From Abelmoschus esculentus (Eukaryota > Streptophyta > Magnoliopsida > Malvales > Malvaceae), in the NCBI GenBank assembly GCA_035048815.1, contig JAUCBN010000025.1:8766501-8830500 (forward strand): DNA of 64,000 bases, written 5' to 3'. Below the pieces are notes generated by a model that was not told the DNA's origin, searched no databases, and saw only the letters and a program-made list of their open reading frames with translations. This document shows, piece after piece, positions 45,282-55,845 of this stretch. Both the position numbers and the translations under genes were made by a program. How positions within the stretch are numbered: position 1 is the stretch's first letter; every line of letters begins with the position of its first letter.

Positions 45282-47288
45282 AACACTAGACCACAAGGAG
45301 GACTACCTAGCAATACTGAAGTTGCTAAGGTGATGGGCGATGAACAGTGTAAAGCAATCAATACCAAGAGTGGTCTATAGCTAAAGGAAAAGATTCCAGC
45401 AAGCCAAAATCCATCAGCGGATCCAGCAAAAGAAGAGGCTGAGCAAACTGATTCTGATAACACTGCCCCGGCAAAAAGCGCAGCAGCTCCTGAATAGCCT
45501 ACCGAGACAGCAACAACCACAGTGGTGCCAGGTATTAAATTTCAAACTAAAGAAACCCTTGATGAGATGAGACCACCACCACCTTTCCCACAAAGGTTGA
45601 AAAGGCAAAAACAGGACCAACAATTCAAGAAATTCCTTGACATTTTAAAGCAAGTCCACATTAACATACCATTCGTAGAGGCAATTGAACAAATGCCCAA
45701 TTATGCCAAGTTCTTAAAAGATATAGTGTCTAAGAGGAAACGAATAGGTGAGTTTGAAACAGTGGCTGCTACCGAGGGATGCATGGCAATGCTACACAAT
45801 CGCATGCCACCGAAATTGAAGGATCCTAGTTGCTTTATCATACCTTGTGCGATAGGTAAGAGTTATGAAGGTAAGGCCCTATGCGACCTTGGAGCAAGCA
45901 TACATCTAATGCCCAAATCTGTCTTTCAAAAGCTTGGAATAGGAAGGGCGAAACCTACAGCAGTTATGCTCCAACTAGCAGATCGATCCTATGTGCAACC
46001 CGAAGGCAAAATCGAGGACATACTGGTAAGAGTCGATAAATTTATTTTTCTTGCTGACTTTCTTGTCCTTGATTGTGAAGCAGATGATAATGCACCGATC
46101 ATCCTGGGGAGACCTTTCCTTGCAACTGGACGTACATTAGTTGTCGTTGAAAAAGGAGAATTAACAATGAGAATTAATGATCAAGAAGTCAAACTAAATG
46201 TGTTTCAACTGATGAAAAGGCATGATGAGCTGGAAGAAGAATGTCAGATGCTACATGACACAAATGAAGATCATATAATACCTTGTCTCAGCAACAACTG
46301 CCTCGCCAGTGATCTTCATGACACATCAAAGGTATGCCTCGACATTGATATGGATGACTGCTACAGCAATACTTTGAATAGTGTTGAAACAGCAGAGAAG
46401 GAGGAAGCTAACTGGACAGCACATCTTCCAGGTAACTACTTCGAACCATTAGACTATACATGTAAGAATGAACAATCTGTAAATAAAGAACCAGTGGTCA
46501 CAGAATTAAAACCCTTACCGGAAAAACTAAAATATGCTTATTTGGGAGACAACCACACGATGCCTGTAATTATTTCTTCTAAGTTGCTGCCAGAACAGGA
46601 ACAAACCCTAATAGCAATGCTGCGGCAGCACAAAAAGGCCATTGGGTGGTCAATTGATGATTTAAAGAGAATAAGCCCAGCAGTATGCATGCATAAAATT
46701 CTTTTAGATGAAGACCATAAGCCCACTGTTGAAGCTCAAAGGAGACTTAACCACTCTATGAAGGAGGTAGTACGTAAGGAAATAATCAAGTGGCTTGATG
46801 CAGGAATTATCTATCCCATCTCTGACAGTGCATGGGTAAGCCCGGTACAATGTGTACCTAAGAAAGGTGGTATGACTGTCATAACCAACGAGAACAACGA
46901 ACTAATCCCAACCAGGACTGTGACCGGTTGGAGAGTTTGTATGGATTATCGCAAGTTGAATAAGGCAACGAAGAAGGATCACTTCCCTTTACCCTTTATT
47001 GATGAAATGCTTGATAGACTTGTTGGTAAACCCTATTACTGTTTTCTTGATGGTTATTCAGGATACAATCAAATTGCCATTGATCCAGAAGACCAGGCAA
47101 AAACCACTTTCACTTGCCCATATGGAACTTATGCATTTAGAAGGATGTCGTTCAGCCTTTGCAATGCCCCGGCAACCTTCCAGAGATGCATGATGGCGAT
47201 TTTTTCTGACGTGATAGAGGACTTACTAGAGATATTCATGGATGATTTTTCAGTCTTTGGAGATAGCTTTGATCATTGCCTCGCAATC
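45282..47288 (+). pseudogene. Athila-like protease and reverse transcriptase
   Basis: The frame continues from gag; TAG codons at 45378 and 45495 break the linker, then 589 residues are open (45522-47291). Protease: CDLGASIHLMPKSVF with the catalytic Asp, and IILGRPFLATG near its end. RT: EAQRRLNHSMKEVVRKEI, WVSPVQCVPKKGG, WRVCMDYRKLNKATKKDHF (first Asp region), FLDGYSGYNQIAIDPED, and the catalytic FMDDFSVFG. All RT catalytic acids are present. A one-base loss near 47285 ends the frame in the RT thumb. About 80 bp appear missing near 47410, before RNase H. A Cys- and acid-rich linker (46200-46480) lies between protease and RT. Confidence 0.93.
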
Positions 47289-47412
47289 TAGAAAAATTGC
47301 TGCAAAGATGCAAGGAATCCAATCTAGTCTTAAACTGGGAAAAATGTCACTTTATGGTAAATGAAGGCATTGTATTGGGCCATAAAATATCATCACAAGG
47401 AATCGAAGCTTC

Positions 47413-48027
47413 TTGGGCCATGTAGGTTTTTATAGAAGGTTTATTTCTAATTTTTCCAAAATTTCTAAACCTCTTTGCAACTTGCTTGAACAAGATAGGA
47501 AATTCGAATTCAATGAGGAATGCACTGAAGCATTCAAAACTCTCATGGAGAAGCTAATCACTGCACCCATAGTGATCCCACCAGATTGGTCCTTGCCATT
47601 TGAATTGATGTGTGACGCTAGTGATCATACTGTTGGGGCAACACTCGGGCAGAGAAAGAATAACCTGTTCCATGTGATCTAGTATGCTAGTAAAACGCTC
47701 AATGATGCCCAAATCAATTACACCACAACAGAAAAAGAATTACTAGCAGTGGTATTTGCTTTTGACAAGTTCCGATCATATCTTATCGGAACAAAGGTTA
47801 CTGTCCATATTGATCATTCATCAATTAAATACCTCTTCTCAAAGAAGGATGTCAAGCCTAGACTGATTAGATGGATCCTTCTTCTACAAGAATTTGATGT
47901 TGAAATCAAAGATCGCAAAGGTACAGAAAACCATGTGGCCGACCATCTTTCTAGACTGGAGAACAAAGACAATACCCACTCACTTGAAGAAATACAAGAT
48001 GAATTCCCAGATGAACAAATATTGTAA
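47413..48027 (+). pseudogene. Athila-like RNase H
   Basis: Starts at HVGFYRRFISNFSKI, the RT/RNase H connection, then LMCDASDHTVGATLGQ (first Asp), TTTEKELLAVVFAFDKFRSY (Glu), VHIDHSSIKYLF (Asp) and ENHVADHLSRLE (last Asp). The four acidic positions are visible. A TAG at 47680-47682 splits the domain and a TAA at 48025-48027 separates it from integrase in the same frame. Its reading frame differs from that of RT because of the break near 47285. Confidence 0.92.
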
Positions 48028-48096
48028 ATTGTTACAACTGCAAGGGATACTGCCGAGACAAAGGCCACAGCAGTATACAACAGTGTTGTCGCGACA

Positions 48097-49554
48097 TTGT
48101 TTGAATACATCTTCGCAGCATTAACAGAAGACCTTGCTGCAGTAACATCCACCCCCTGGTATGGTGATCTTGTTAATTATTTAGTTAGTGGTATTATCCC
48201 CTATAACCTTAACCATAATGAAAAGAAGAGGTTCCAGGATAATGCAAATCACTATTTCTGGGACAACCCTCTTCTGTTTAAACATTGTGCAGATCAGGTT
48301 ATACGAAGATGTGTACCAGAAAAAGAACAGAAAGCAGTACTCCAGCACTGTCATGATTCACCTTGCAGTGGGCATTTTGGAGGAAACAGAACAGCAGCAA
48401 AGATACTGCAATCTGGCCTCTACTGGCCTACACTCTACAAAGATGCCTACGACTATTACAAGAACTATGACCGATGCCAACGCACGGGCAATATTTCAAG
48501 ACGACATGAGATGCCATTACAACCCATATTTGAAGTGGAACTGTTTGATGTTTGGGCCATAGATTTCATGGGACCATTCCCATCATCCCAAGGAAATCTT
48601 TACATCTTAGTAGCAGTGGATTACGTATCAAAGTGGGTCGAAGCAATCGCCACACCTCACAATGATTCCAAGACAGTTCAAAAATTTCTCAAGAAAAATA
48701 TTTTTAAAAGATTTGGAATCCCTAGAGCAATAATAAGTGATGAAGGTAAACACTTTGATAACAGACTCATTGCCGCGGCACTAAAGAAACTCGGCATCAC
48801 CCACAGGCTCGCTACGGCATATCATCCACAGACAAATGGGCAAGCTGAAATATCCAACAAGGAACTAAAACAGATCCTTGAAAAGGTGGTAAATCCATCT
48901 AAAAAGGATTGGTCTCATCGTCTCGATGATGCTTTATGGGCCTACAGGACAGCCTTCAAAACCTCATTGGGAACATCTCCATATAAGCTTGTATTCGGGA
49001 AAGCATGTCACTTGCCTGTAGAAATCGAGCATAAAGCATATTGGGCGGTAAAGAACTTAAATATGGATTGGGAAAAAGCCGGACAGAAAAGACTGCTAGA
49101 CCTCAATGAGATAGAAGAATTCCGAACAGTAGCCTACGAGAATGCCAAGATCTACAAAGAGAAAACGAAAAGATGGCACGACCGTAGGTTACTGCCGAGG
49201 CAGTTCCTACCGGGGCAGCACATTCTCCTTTTCAACTCCAAGCTTAATCTGTTTCAAAGAAAACTCAAATCCAGATGGTCAGGTCCATTTGAAGTCGTCT
49301 GCGCTTACCCACATGGAGCAGTAACAATCAAATCACTAAAGGATGGACATGAATTCAAAGTGAATGGCCAACATTTGAAGCACTATTCTGGGCCACATGA
49401 CATAAATACTATGGAGACCATCACCTTAGAAGATGCCTTCGCACGCCCCCTATGGAGAATTAATGCCGCGACTTTCTATTCGTTCTTTCCCGCAATTTCT
49501 AGGAATAGTTTTAATTTCGCTTTTATTTTAGGACAATTAATATTTAATTGTTGA
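48097..49554 (+). pseudogene. Athila-like integrase
   Basis: Open for 485 residues. The zinc-binding region reads HDSPCSGHFGGNRTAAKIL, YWPTLYKDAYDYY and YDRCQRTG; the first of the two Cys is Tyr (NYDRCQ), which should weaken zinc binding. The catalytic triad is present: DVWAIDFMGPFP, AIISDEGKHFDN and TNGQAEISNKELKQI. The C-terminal part (KTKRWHDRRLLPRQF, SRWSGPFEVVCAYPHG) parallels the truncated integrase at 26546-26942. The last ~40 residues (after PLWRIN) are T-rich read-through. The protein is a nearly intact DDE integrase; the element as a whole is broken. Confidence 0.93.
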
Positions 49555-50667
49555 TTTTCTTTTGTTTTTCTTAGCACAGAGACAAAGTGGAGGCCCCAAT
49601 GCAATGGACACCACCCACAAGAGTCCAAACGCCCCGGCAAGCAAAAGCTCAACCATCGCCCTCACCAAGAACAAAGCAATCGGCAGCAAGGACAAGGAGA
49701 AAAATTGTTATAAGCAGCTCTTCGGAGTCTCTTTAATAATTTTCTTCATATAATTCAATATTAATTGTTGTTTGCTTTCTATGTTGCTTATTCCTTTCAT
49801 ATTTTTGTTGCCCGCTATAATCTTCAAATATAAAGAATTGAGGACAATGCTTGGTTTGAGTTTGGGGGTGCAGATTCACTGCCAAGGCAGCAATCTACTG
49901 CCGAGGCCTTGCCAAAAAGGGAGTATTATTCTAGTGATTTTTTTTGTGGCTTATCTTCATGCTCCCCGCCTTACTTGAATTAACTGCCTACACTTTTGCA
50001 CTGCTTATCATCGGTATTGCCTTAGTTTATTCTTTAAGGCTATAGAAATCTTTCTCCTTACCATGATTAGGTCCTGTTAAGAAGGTTTAACCTTAGGATA
50101 CTTAAGGATGAAAACTTAGAAGCTTACAATAGGAAGAATTTTAAACACTTTTGGGACTTGTTGGATTAGAGGAATTCTTTTAATGAACTTAGGTGATAAA
50201 GACTTAGATTTTTGGGAAGGTAACTAGAGGTGCCTATCACCGGCTCTAGAAAGTACTCTTCTTCATGCTAGAGGTGCCCAAAATTGGCTCTAGTATGTTT
50301 TAAGGAATATCAAAAAGAAAGAAAGAATTAGTAAAGGGAAAAACACAATCCTTGAGGTGCCCGAAATTGGCTCAAGAATTGGTGGTTTAGAAAAGGAGAG
50401 AACACTTAACCAAATTCTACTTGTCTTGAACTTAGAGTTTATCTAAGAAAGCCTTTAATCAAACTTGTCCACAAAAATGCACACACTCACCAAATCTTAT
50501 AGTTTGTTTCTAGGTAAACCCTTGGGTAACCGAAAGGTTAAGTCTAAAGAATAGGCCTACCTATGGTGGGGAGAATAGATGGACATGTAAGACCAAGAGA
50601 GAGTAGAGTTTGGCAAATTGATGGTTTGAATTGCTTGAGGACAAGCAATAGTTCGAGTTTGGGGGTG
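49555..50667 (+). other. Non-coding 3' internal region of the Athila-like element
   Basis: No frame over 70 residues. It contains 'gagtttgggggtgca' near 49859 and an exact CTGCCAAGGCAG (49879-49890), three stem-loops (50224-50376), and the terminal 'gttcgagtttgggggtg' purine tract just before the 3' LTR. The same order is found in the minus-strand copy, so the region is conserved despite lacking protein-coding capacity. Confidence 0.8.
50224..50376 (+). other. Three stem-loops in the Athila-like 3' internal region
   Basis: SL1 50224-50249 has stem CTAGAG/CTCTAG. SL2 50264-50297 has a 10-bp stem CATGCTAGAG/CTCTAGTATG with one G-U pair. SL3 50351-50376 has stem CTTGAG/CTCAAG. SL2 and SL3 share the loop GTGCCC(A/G)AAATTGG, while their stems differ by an A-T to T-A change on both arms. 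Confidence 0.75.
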
Positions 50668-51368
50668 TGATAAGTGCTCAACTCACTATCACTTTTTACA
50701 CCTTTTATTGGCATTAATCACCGAATTTACACCCACTCGGACCAATGCATGTACTTGATGTAATATATTTAGAAGTTATGCTTATAGATATAATATTTAT
50801 AGAAAAGGCACGTTTTACTTCATTTTTATATCTGTGCAGGAGAACCGGTGCCGCGACAGCAACAAGGCCAAGGCAGGACCTGATGCTGAGGCAACAGCTG
50901 AGAGCCAGGAAGCAAGACTGTAGGCGATTGGAAGATAAAAATCCAAGGGACGTTTCCAGACTTAAAGCACATGGATCGGAGCTGACTAGAATGAGGAAAA
51001 GCCCAACACAAGGCCACGCGGGAAAACCCCTTAGTCGAATTTAAACTTGGAAATATTTTAATTATGTACATGACTTGTTCCCTACTCCAAGTTGTATTCT
51101 ACTTAGGAAAGGTTTGCCCTAGGTCTAGCCTATATAAAGACCTATCCGTCCAATGTATTACACACGAATACCTAGAGAGAGAGAGCCGATTCATAAACTT
51201 GTTTTCTTTCTCTCAATTATGTTCTAAGCTTCCTTAGGGTTTAGGTGAAGGTTGTTAGTATTTGTGAGAGGAGATTGTACTTTTTCTTTGTTTCAATGCA
51301 ATAAAATTATCAAGGTTTGCTTATCCTTTGTTATTCCTTGTTCTTACATTCAAGCTCGGGAGAGAAGT
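50668..51368 (+). repeat. Truncated 3' LTR of the Athila-like element
   Basis: It starts TGATAAG after the purine tract and follows the family LTR for 701 bp to 'gggagagaag', then stops; SIRE-like sequence begins. The last ~620 bp of the LTR and any target duplication are missing. Confidence 0.9.
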
Positions 51369-51383
51369 GTTGTCAAAAATTTT

Positions 51384-52228
51384 CCAAGATGGATTCAAGA
51401 TGAATTCAAGATGGACATGATGGGAGAGATCTTATTCTTTTTGGGACTCCAAATCAAGCATAGGAAAGATGGAACCTTCATCAATCAAGCAAAGTATGTT
51501 AAAGATATGCTCAAGAAGTTTGGCTTGGAGAATGTGAAACCTCAGTCACTCCTATTAGCTCATCAACTAGCTTGACAAGGATGAAGGAGGTAAATGTGTT
51601 GATTCTAAATTATATAGATACATGATAGGTTCTTTGCTTTACCTTACCGCAAGTAGACTGAATATCATGTTTAGTGTTTGCTTGTGTGCTAGGTTTCAAG
51701 CTAGTCCTAGAGAATCACACTTAGTTGCCATTAAGAGAATTTTTAGGTACCTTAGAGACACACCTTGTTTAGGTCTTTGGTATCCTAAAGACTCTTCCTT
51801 TAATCTTCATACTTATTCGGATACGGATCATGGAGGTTGTAAGATATATAGGAAAAATACTTCCGGAATATGTCAATTCTTAAGTAGTATGCTCATATCT
51901 TGGTTCTTTAAGAAACAAAATAATGTAGCTTTATCTACCACCGAGGCGGAGTACATATCCTTAGGAAGTTGTGCTCAAGTATTATGGATGAAACAACAAC
52001 TCTTAGATTATGGCATTAAGGTTGAAACTATACCTCTAAAATTTGATAATACTAGTGTCATATGTCTTACTAAGAACCCCATTCAACATTCTAGAACCAA
52101 ACACATAGAAATTAGACATCACTTTATTAGAGATCATATATCTAAAAATGATATTGTTCTAGAGTTTGTTGACTAAATCAATTAGCGGACATTTTTACCA
52201 AGCCTTTGGATAAAGAGTGTTTTTGGAC
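51384..52228 (+). pseudogene. SIRE-like RT C-terminus and RNase H, copy B
   Basis: Parallels 36276-37115. MMGEILFFLGLQIKHRKDG is followed by two one-base losses near 51545-51575 that shift the frame. It is open again at 51622-52176 through YSDTDHGG, STTEAEYI and HIEIRHHFIRDH. A four-base deletion at about 52171 ends the frame at EFVD; the remaining residues (ADIFTKP) lie in another frame. It is clearly the same gene as copy A but with three breaks. Confidence 0.9.
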
Positions 52229-53162
52229 CCTTAGGAGAGAGTTAGGTCTAAGTAGCCTATCTTGACCTCTTAAGTGTTATTTTTATGCAAAATATGCTTG
52301 AATCTTGATTGAAATCATGCCTATGTTGTTTTGCATCTAGTTGCTTCTATGCATGTTGTTAGGGGGAGTATGAACTTGTTCATGCATTTTAATCTTGTCA
52401 TAACATCATATGCATGCTTCTAGGGACTTTAGAGACTCATTTCTAGTACTTTAGAAGCCTAAAATGCAAAGCTCAGCTAAGTGGTATCGAAACCAGTTCA
52501 ACCTGTTTCGATACCTGTTCATCTTGATCTTCTGGGAAGTTTCTGGGAAGAACAGGTATCGAACCCTGTATCGATACCAAGGTTTCGATACTAGCATCGA
52601 AACAGTCTATTTTGATACCTTTTCCGAAACTCGAGGCGGCAAAATGCTTTTAAAACACCCAAAACCTAATTGTAATCATATTAAAACATATCCCAACTTT
52701 CCTCTTAAAAACCTAGCCGAAATTTTCTTTAAAATCCTCTCAAATCCATCACTTTTTACCACAAAATCAATGGTTTTCTTTGGGGATTTTCATCCACACA
52801 TCAAAGGCAAGTTCATATCAAAGTTTGGTGCTACAAAAACCACAAATTCATTCTAATCCTAATTCAAGGTAACTTTTCGAAAAACCTATTTTTCGTTTGA
52901 TTTTAGAATGTTAAAATTTATATTTTGACTGTTTTATTAATGCTTATTGTATGGGTTTTCATAATCCTACAAAAAAAATTTCAAAATCAAAAATTTTTCA
53001 TTCGAATATAAATTAATTTTATCGTATTGGTTTTCACTGGTTTTTCAAGTATTTTTTCAAAATTTCAAAACCCTTAAATTATTGATTAATAGGATTGAAT
53101 TAGGTTGATAGAGTATACATGTTTTTAAGTGCCTAATCTTAAATTGCTTTAATCCCTAGATC
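52229..53162. other. Spacer between pol and the extra frame, SIRE-like B
   Basis: Same layout as 37116-38067: a 'ttagggggagtatg' tract near 52361, the palindrome cluster at 52482-52625, then T-rich sequence up to the ATG at 53163. I see no supported gene. Confidence 0.7.
52482..52625. repeat. TATCGATA palindrome cluster in SIRE-like B
   Basis: GGTATCGAAACC, GTATCGATACCA, TTTCGATACC and related half sites lie within 145 bp, at the position equivalent to 37372-37530. Confidence 0.8.
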
Positions 53163-54267
53163 ATGGCACCAAAGAAACGTCCACGCACCGAGGGCATTAA
53201 TTCGTCATCCTCTCATGCTCGTAAATCTAACGTCCATTTGGTTGTCGAAAGGAGCTTGGATGGTCATGGTCGTGTGGAAAATTTTCAACAATTTCGTCAC
53301 CTCCTGCTTAAAAGGGAACGTTGTGAGGATTTGCAGTTCATGAACTCCACCAGGTTTCAATTCCGCTACCTTCGTCTTTTACAAGATTGGAAGTTCTTGA
53401 CTTTCCTCACCTCTACTGGCAAGTTTTATCTCAATCTTGTTCTCCTTTTCTATGCTAATGCCTCTTGCATTCTTTCCAAGGATAGGAGTAAAGTGGTAGC
53501 CATTGAATCCTACCTCTTGGGTCGTACTTTTAGAATCGATGTCGACACCTTTGTTGATGTTTTCGGCCTTGAGGATGAGGGCATTGATGATGAGGATTCT
53601 CTTGGCACTTTCACTGGATCGGTTAGTGGACTTGTTTTACATGATCTCTTCTTCACCTTATCATCTCTTGGTGGATTCGTCCATCAAATGGTAAGTATTC
53701 TTAGATACGTCAAGTTGATAGTTTTTGGCTTAAATGTTTTCGCCAATCCGATCGTCCAAATCTTGCCCAAATTGTTTTCTCCGATATTGTTTGGCATATC
53801 AAGCACCGTGCCACTCCCTTGGTCAAATCTCTTCCTTATGCATGTGTCCTTAGCTCTATTTTTATGCATTTGGGAATTGATTGTTCTTATGGCAAAGTGG
53901 AGTCCGTCAAAGAACCTATCGGTGAAACCTCTCTTAACCGCTCCCATTTTCAATATGTAAATGGTGAATGGGTTCGTGGTGCTCCTCCTCCTCCTCTAGT
54001 TGATCTGGAGCCTATTCAACAAGTTCCTCCTCTAGTTTGGATGCTCGCTTTGATAGCTTGGATACTCGTTTTGATACTCTCAACACTTACTTCGATTCTC
54101 GTTTCGATGCTATGGAAACGAGGTTGACGAGTTTGGAGAATCAAAATCTTTCGATGCGTGTCTCGCTCGAAGCTCTCCGGCTTGTTCAAGCTACCTCAAC
54201 TAAAGATGATGAGGATGACGAGGAAGATGATGAGGATGGTGAAGGCGATGGTGACGGAGATGAGTGA
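53163..54267 (+). pseudogene. Extra downstream ORF of SIRE-like element, copy B
   Basis: Starts MAPKKRPRTEGINSSS and follows the same plan as copy A: basic N-terminus, plant transposon protein-like domain (FVDVFGLEDEG visible), Pro-rich linker (GAPPPPLVDLEP), coiled-coil repeats and acidic tail (DEDDEEDDEDGEGDGDGDE). Its frame shift is at a different place from copy A, near 53644, where one base is missing. A second break near 54030 removes part of the coiled-coil repeats. Different breaks in two copies show the frame was once continuous over about 390 residues. No catalytic motif is recognised. Confidence 0.75.
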
Positions 54268-54670
54268 TCTTTAGCTTAGCTAGTTTGCTTAGTCTTTGCT
54301 ATGGCCTTTTAGGAACTAGTTATGTTTTTCTAAGCTTTATGTTGCATTTTTCATTCGTGTAGAACATTATACACCTATGGTATTTGGTTATTATGCTTTG
54401 ACTATTTATGCTGGATTTGGATTAATTTTAATGCTATGCTTTATTTGATCTTTTATAAATACTTGATCTTGTGCTTAAATTATAATATGCCTTATTATTA
54501 TTACATTGATTTTGATCTAACAAAAAGGGGGAGAAGAAATATGTCATATCTTTTTTAAGTTTTTCCTAAGGGAGAGAATACCATTTTTAAAGCTATGCAA
54601 CTATTTAGGGGGAGTTTTAAAAGTTTTTCAATGTTTTCAAACTTAAAAATTTATGTTGGTTTTGTTATAT

Positions 54671-54685
54671 CAAAAAGGGTGAGAT
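54671..54685 (+). other. Polypurine tract, SIRE-like B
   Basis: CAAAAAGGGTGAGAT directly precedes the LTR start TGTAAAACT. Similar tracts (AAAAAGGGGGAG near 54521) occur upstream, as is typical of SIRE-type elements. Confidence 0.75.
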
Positions 54686-55845
54686 TGTAAAACTAAAATT
54701 GATTTTGATATAACAATTATGTTAAAGGACTTATTTTGTAATAAATTTTTAACTTACTAAGTCAAAATTAAGGTTTCAAGTTAAACCAAGAACTTTGAAA
54801 TAAATTTTCTAAGTGTTTTTATACCAGCGTATCAATACCACTAGAACAGGTATCGATACCGCCCTTTGTTTTTGAAAGGATGTTCTTGGGACTTAGAACA
54901 AGTATCGATACCCGTTTCGATACCGAGACCTCACTACCAACAAATGTTTCGATCCCAGTATCAAACCAATTTTTGAGGTTTAATTATTTTAAAAATATTT
55001 AAAATTAAGGCTTAGTGTTTCGATACCAGTATCGATACCCCCAAAATCCCCTACGGCTCTTTTAAACATTAAATGAGTTGACCGTTGGTGGTAGTTAAAG
55101 CTTTAAATGGTGGTTATTCCGTTTCGATACCCGTATCGATACCAAACTTCACAGTTTACTTCAGGTATCGATACCCGATTCGATATTCCCTTTAATGAAT
55201 GCACAACGTCTCTTTCTATTTGTGGTCTGTTTCGAAACAAGTAGCCTGTGTTTCGATACCAGTTCTATCAGAATGCATTTATGATGGAAAGAGAAGGCTC
55301 CAACGTCTATATTTAAATCTCCAACAACCCCAACGATTAGAAATCAATGAGAAGGTATAAATTGATGCATTTTGAGCAACATTAATAACTATTGAACCTC
55401 AAGCAACATCCAAGCACAAAAATCCAACTCCAAAGCTCTTTATTGCATATCTTGACTCCCAACTCTTGTAATTTCTTTTTGATTCTTTGTAATTGAGTTT
55501 AGGGAGAGTTTATTTGTAATTGGGGCAATATCTATCTTGTGAGAGATTTCAAACTTGCCTTCTATTCATCTTTTGATCTTGTGAGGTTGAATTAATTCTT
55601 GGGTAGAAGAATTGATTCGAATTGTAACGGTTATCCCTTGAACCGAGAAAATATTGAATTCTTTAGTGAATTGGTTTCAAAATCCTTAGTGGAGCTAAGG
55701 TAGTGGATGTAGAACTTGTTTCAAAGCTTGAACCACTATAAATTGTGTGTTCTTCATTTTCTTTCACCGAAAAACTTCCACCAAAATTTTTAAATTGCCA
55801 ATTCACCCCCCTCTTGGCCAACTTTATAGATCGATCAACTCAACA
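54686..55845 (+). repeat. 3' LTR of the SIRE-like element B
   Basis: Starts TGTAAAACT after the purine tract. Near its end is 'aattcacccccctcttgg', a string usual near the end of LTRs in this lineage, and a plausible terminus CAACA at 55845; the exact end is uncertain. The LTR contains a dense palindrome cluster (54826-55265). Confidence 0.7.
54826..55265. repeat. GGTATCGATACC palindrome cluster in SIRE-like LTR
   Basis: TATCGATA occurs at least five times, exact GGTATCGATACC at least twice, mixed with TTTCGATACC and AGTATCGATACC forms. It is the densest such cluster in the window. Confidence 0.9.

Larger units (their letters stand above)
42458..51368 (+). mobile_element. Athila-like Ty3/gypsy element, nearly complete
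   Basis: 5' LTR (42458-43785), PBS (43792-43809), gag and protease-RT in one frame with stops (43824-47288), RNase H and integrase in another frame (47413-49554), a 1.1 kb non-coding 3' internal region, and a 3' LTR cut short at 51368. Four gag-pol stops, one frameshift near 47285 and a deletion near 47410 disable it. There is no env-like frame after integrase. The left edge originally joined SIRE-like A; the right edge joins SIRE-like B with the LTR truncated, so the insertion is not a simple nested one. Confidence 0.93.
51369..55845 (+). mobile_element. SIRE/Maximus-like element, tail B, with 3' LTR
   Basis: It begins within RT, a few tens of bases upstream of the start of tail A. It then has the RT tail and RNase H, a spacer with palindromes (52482-52625), the extra ORF (53163-54267), several purine tracts (near 54521, 54606 and 54672) and a 3' LTR (54686-55845). 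The pol part is nearly identical to tail A; the extra ORF is more diverged. Confidence 0.85.
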
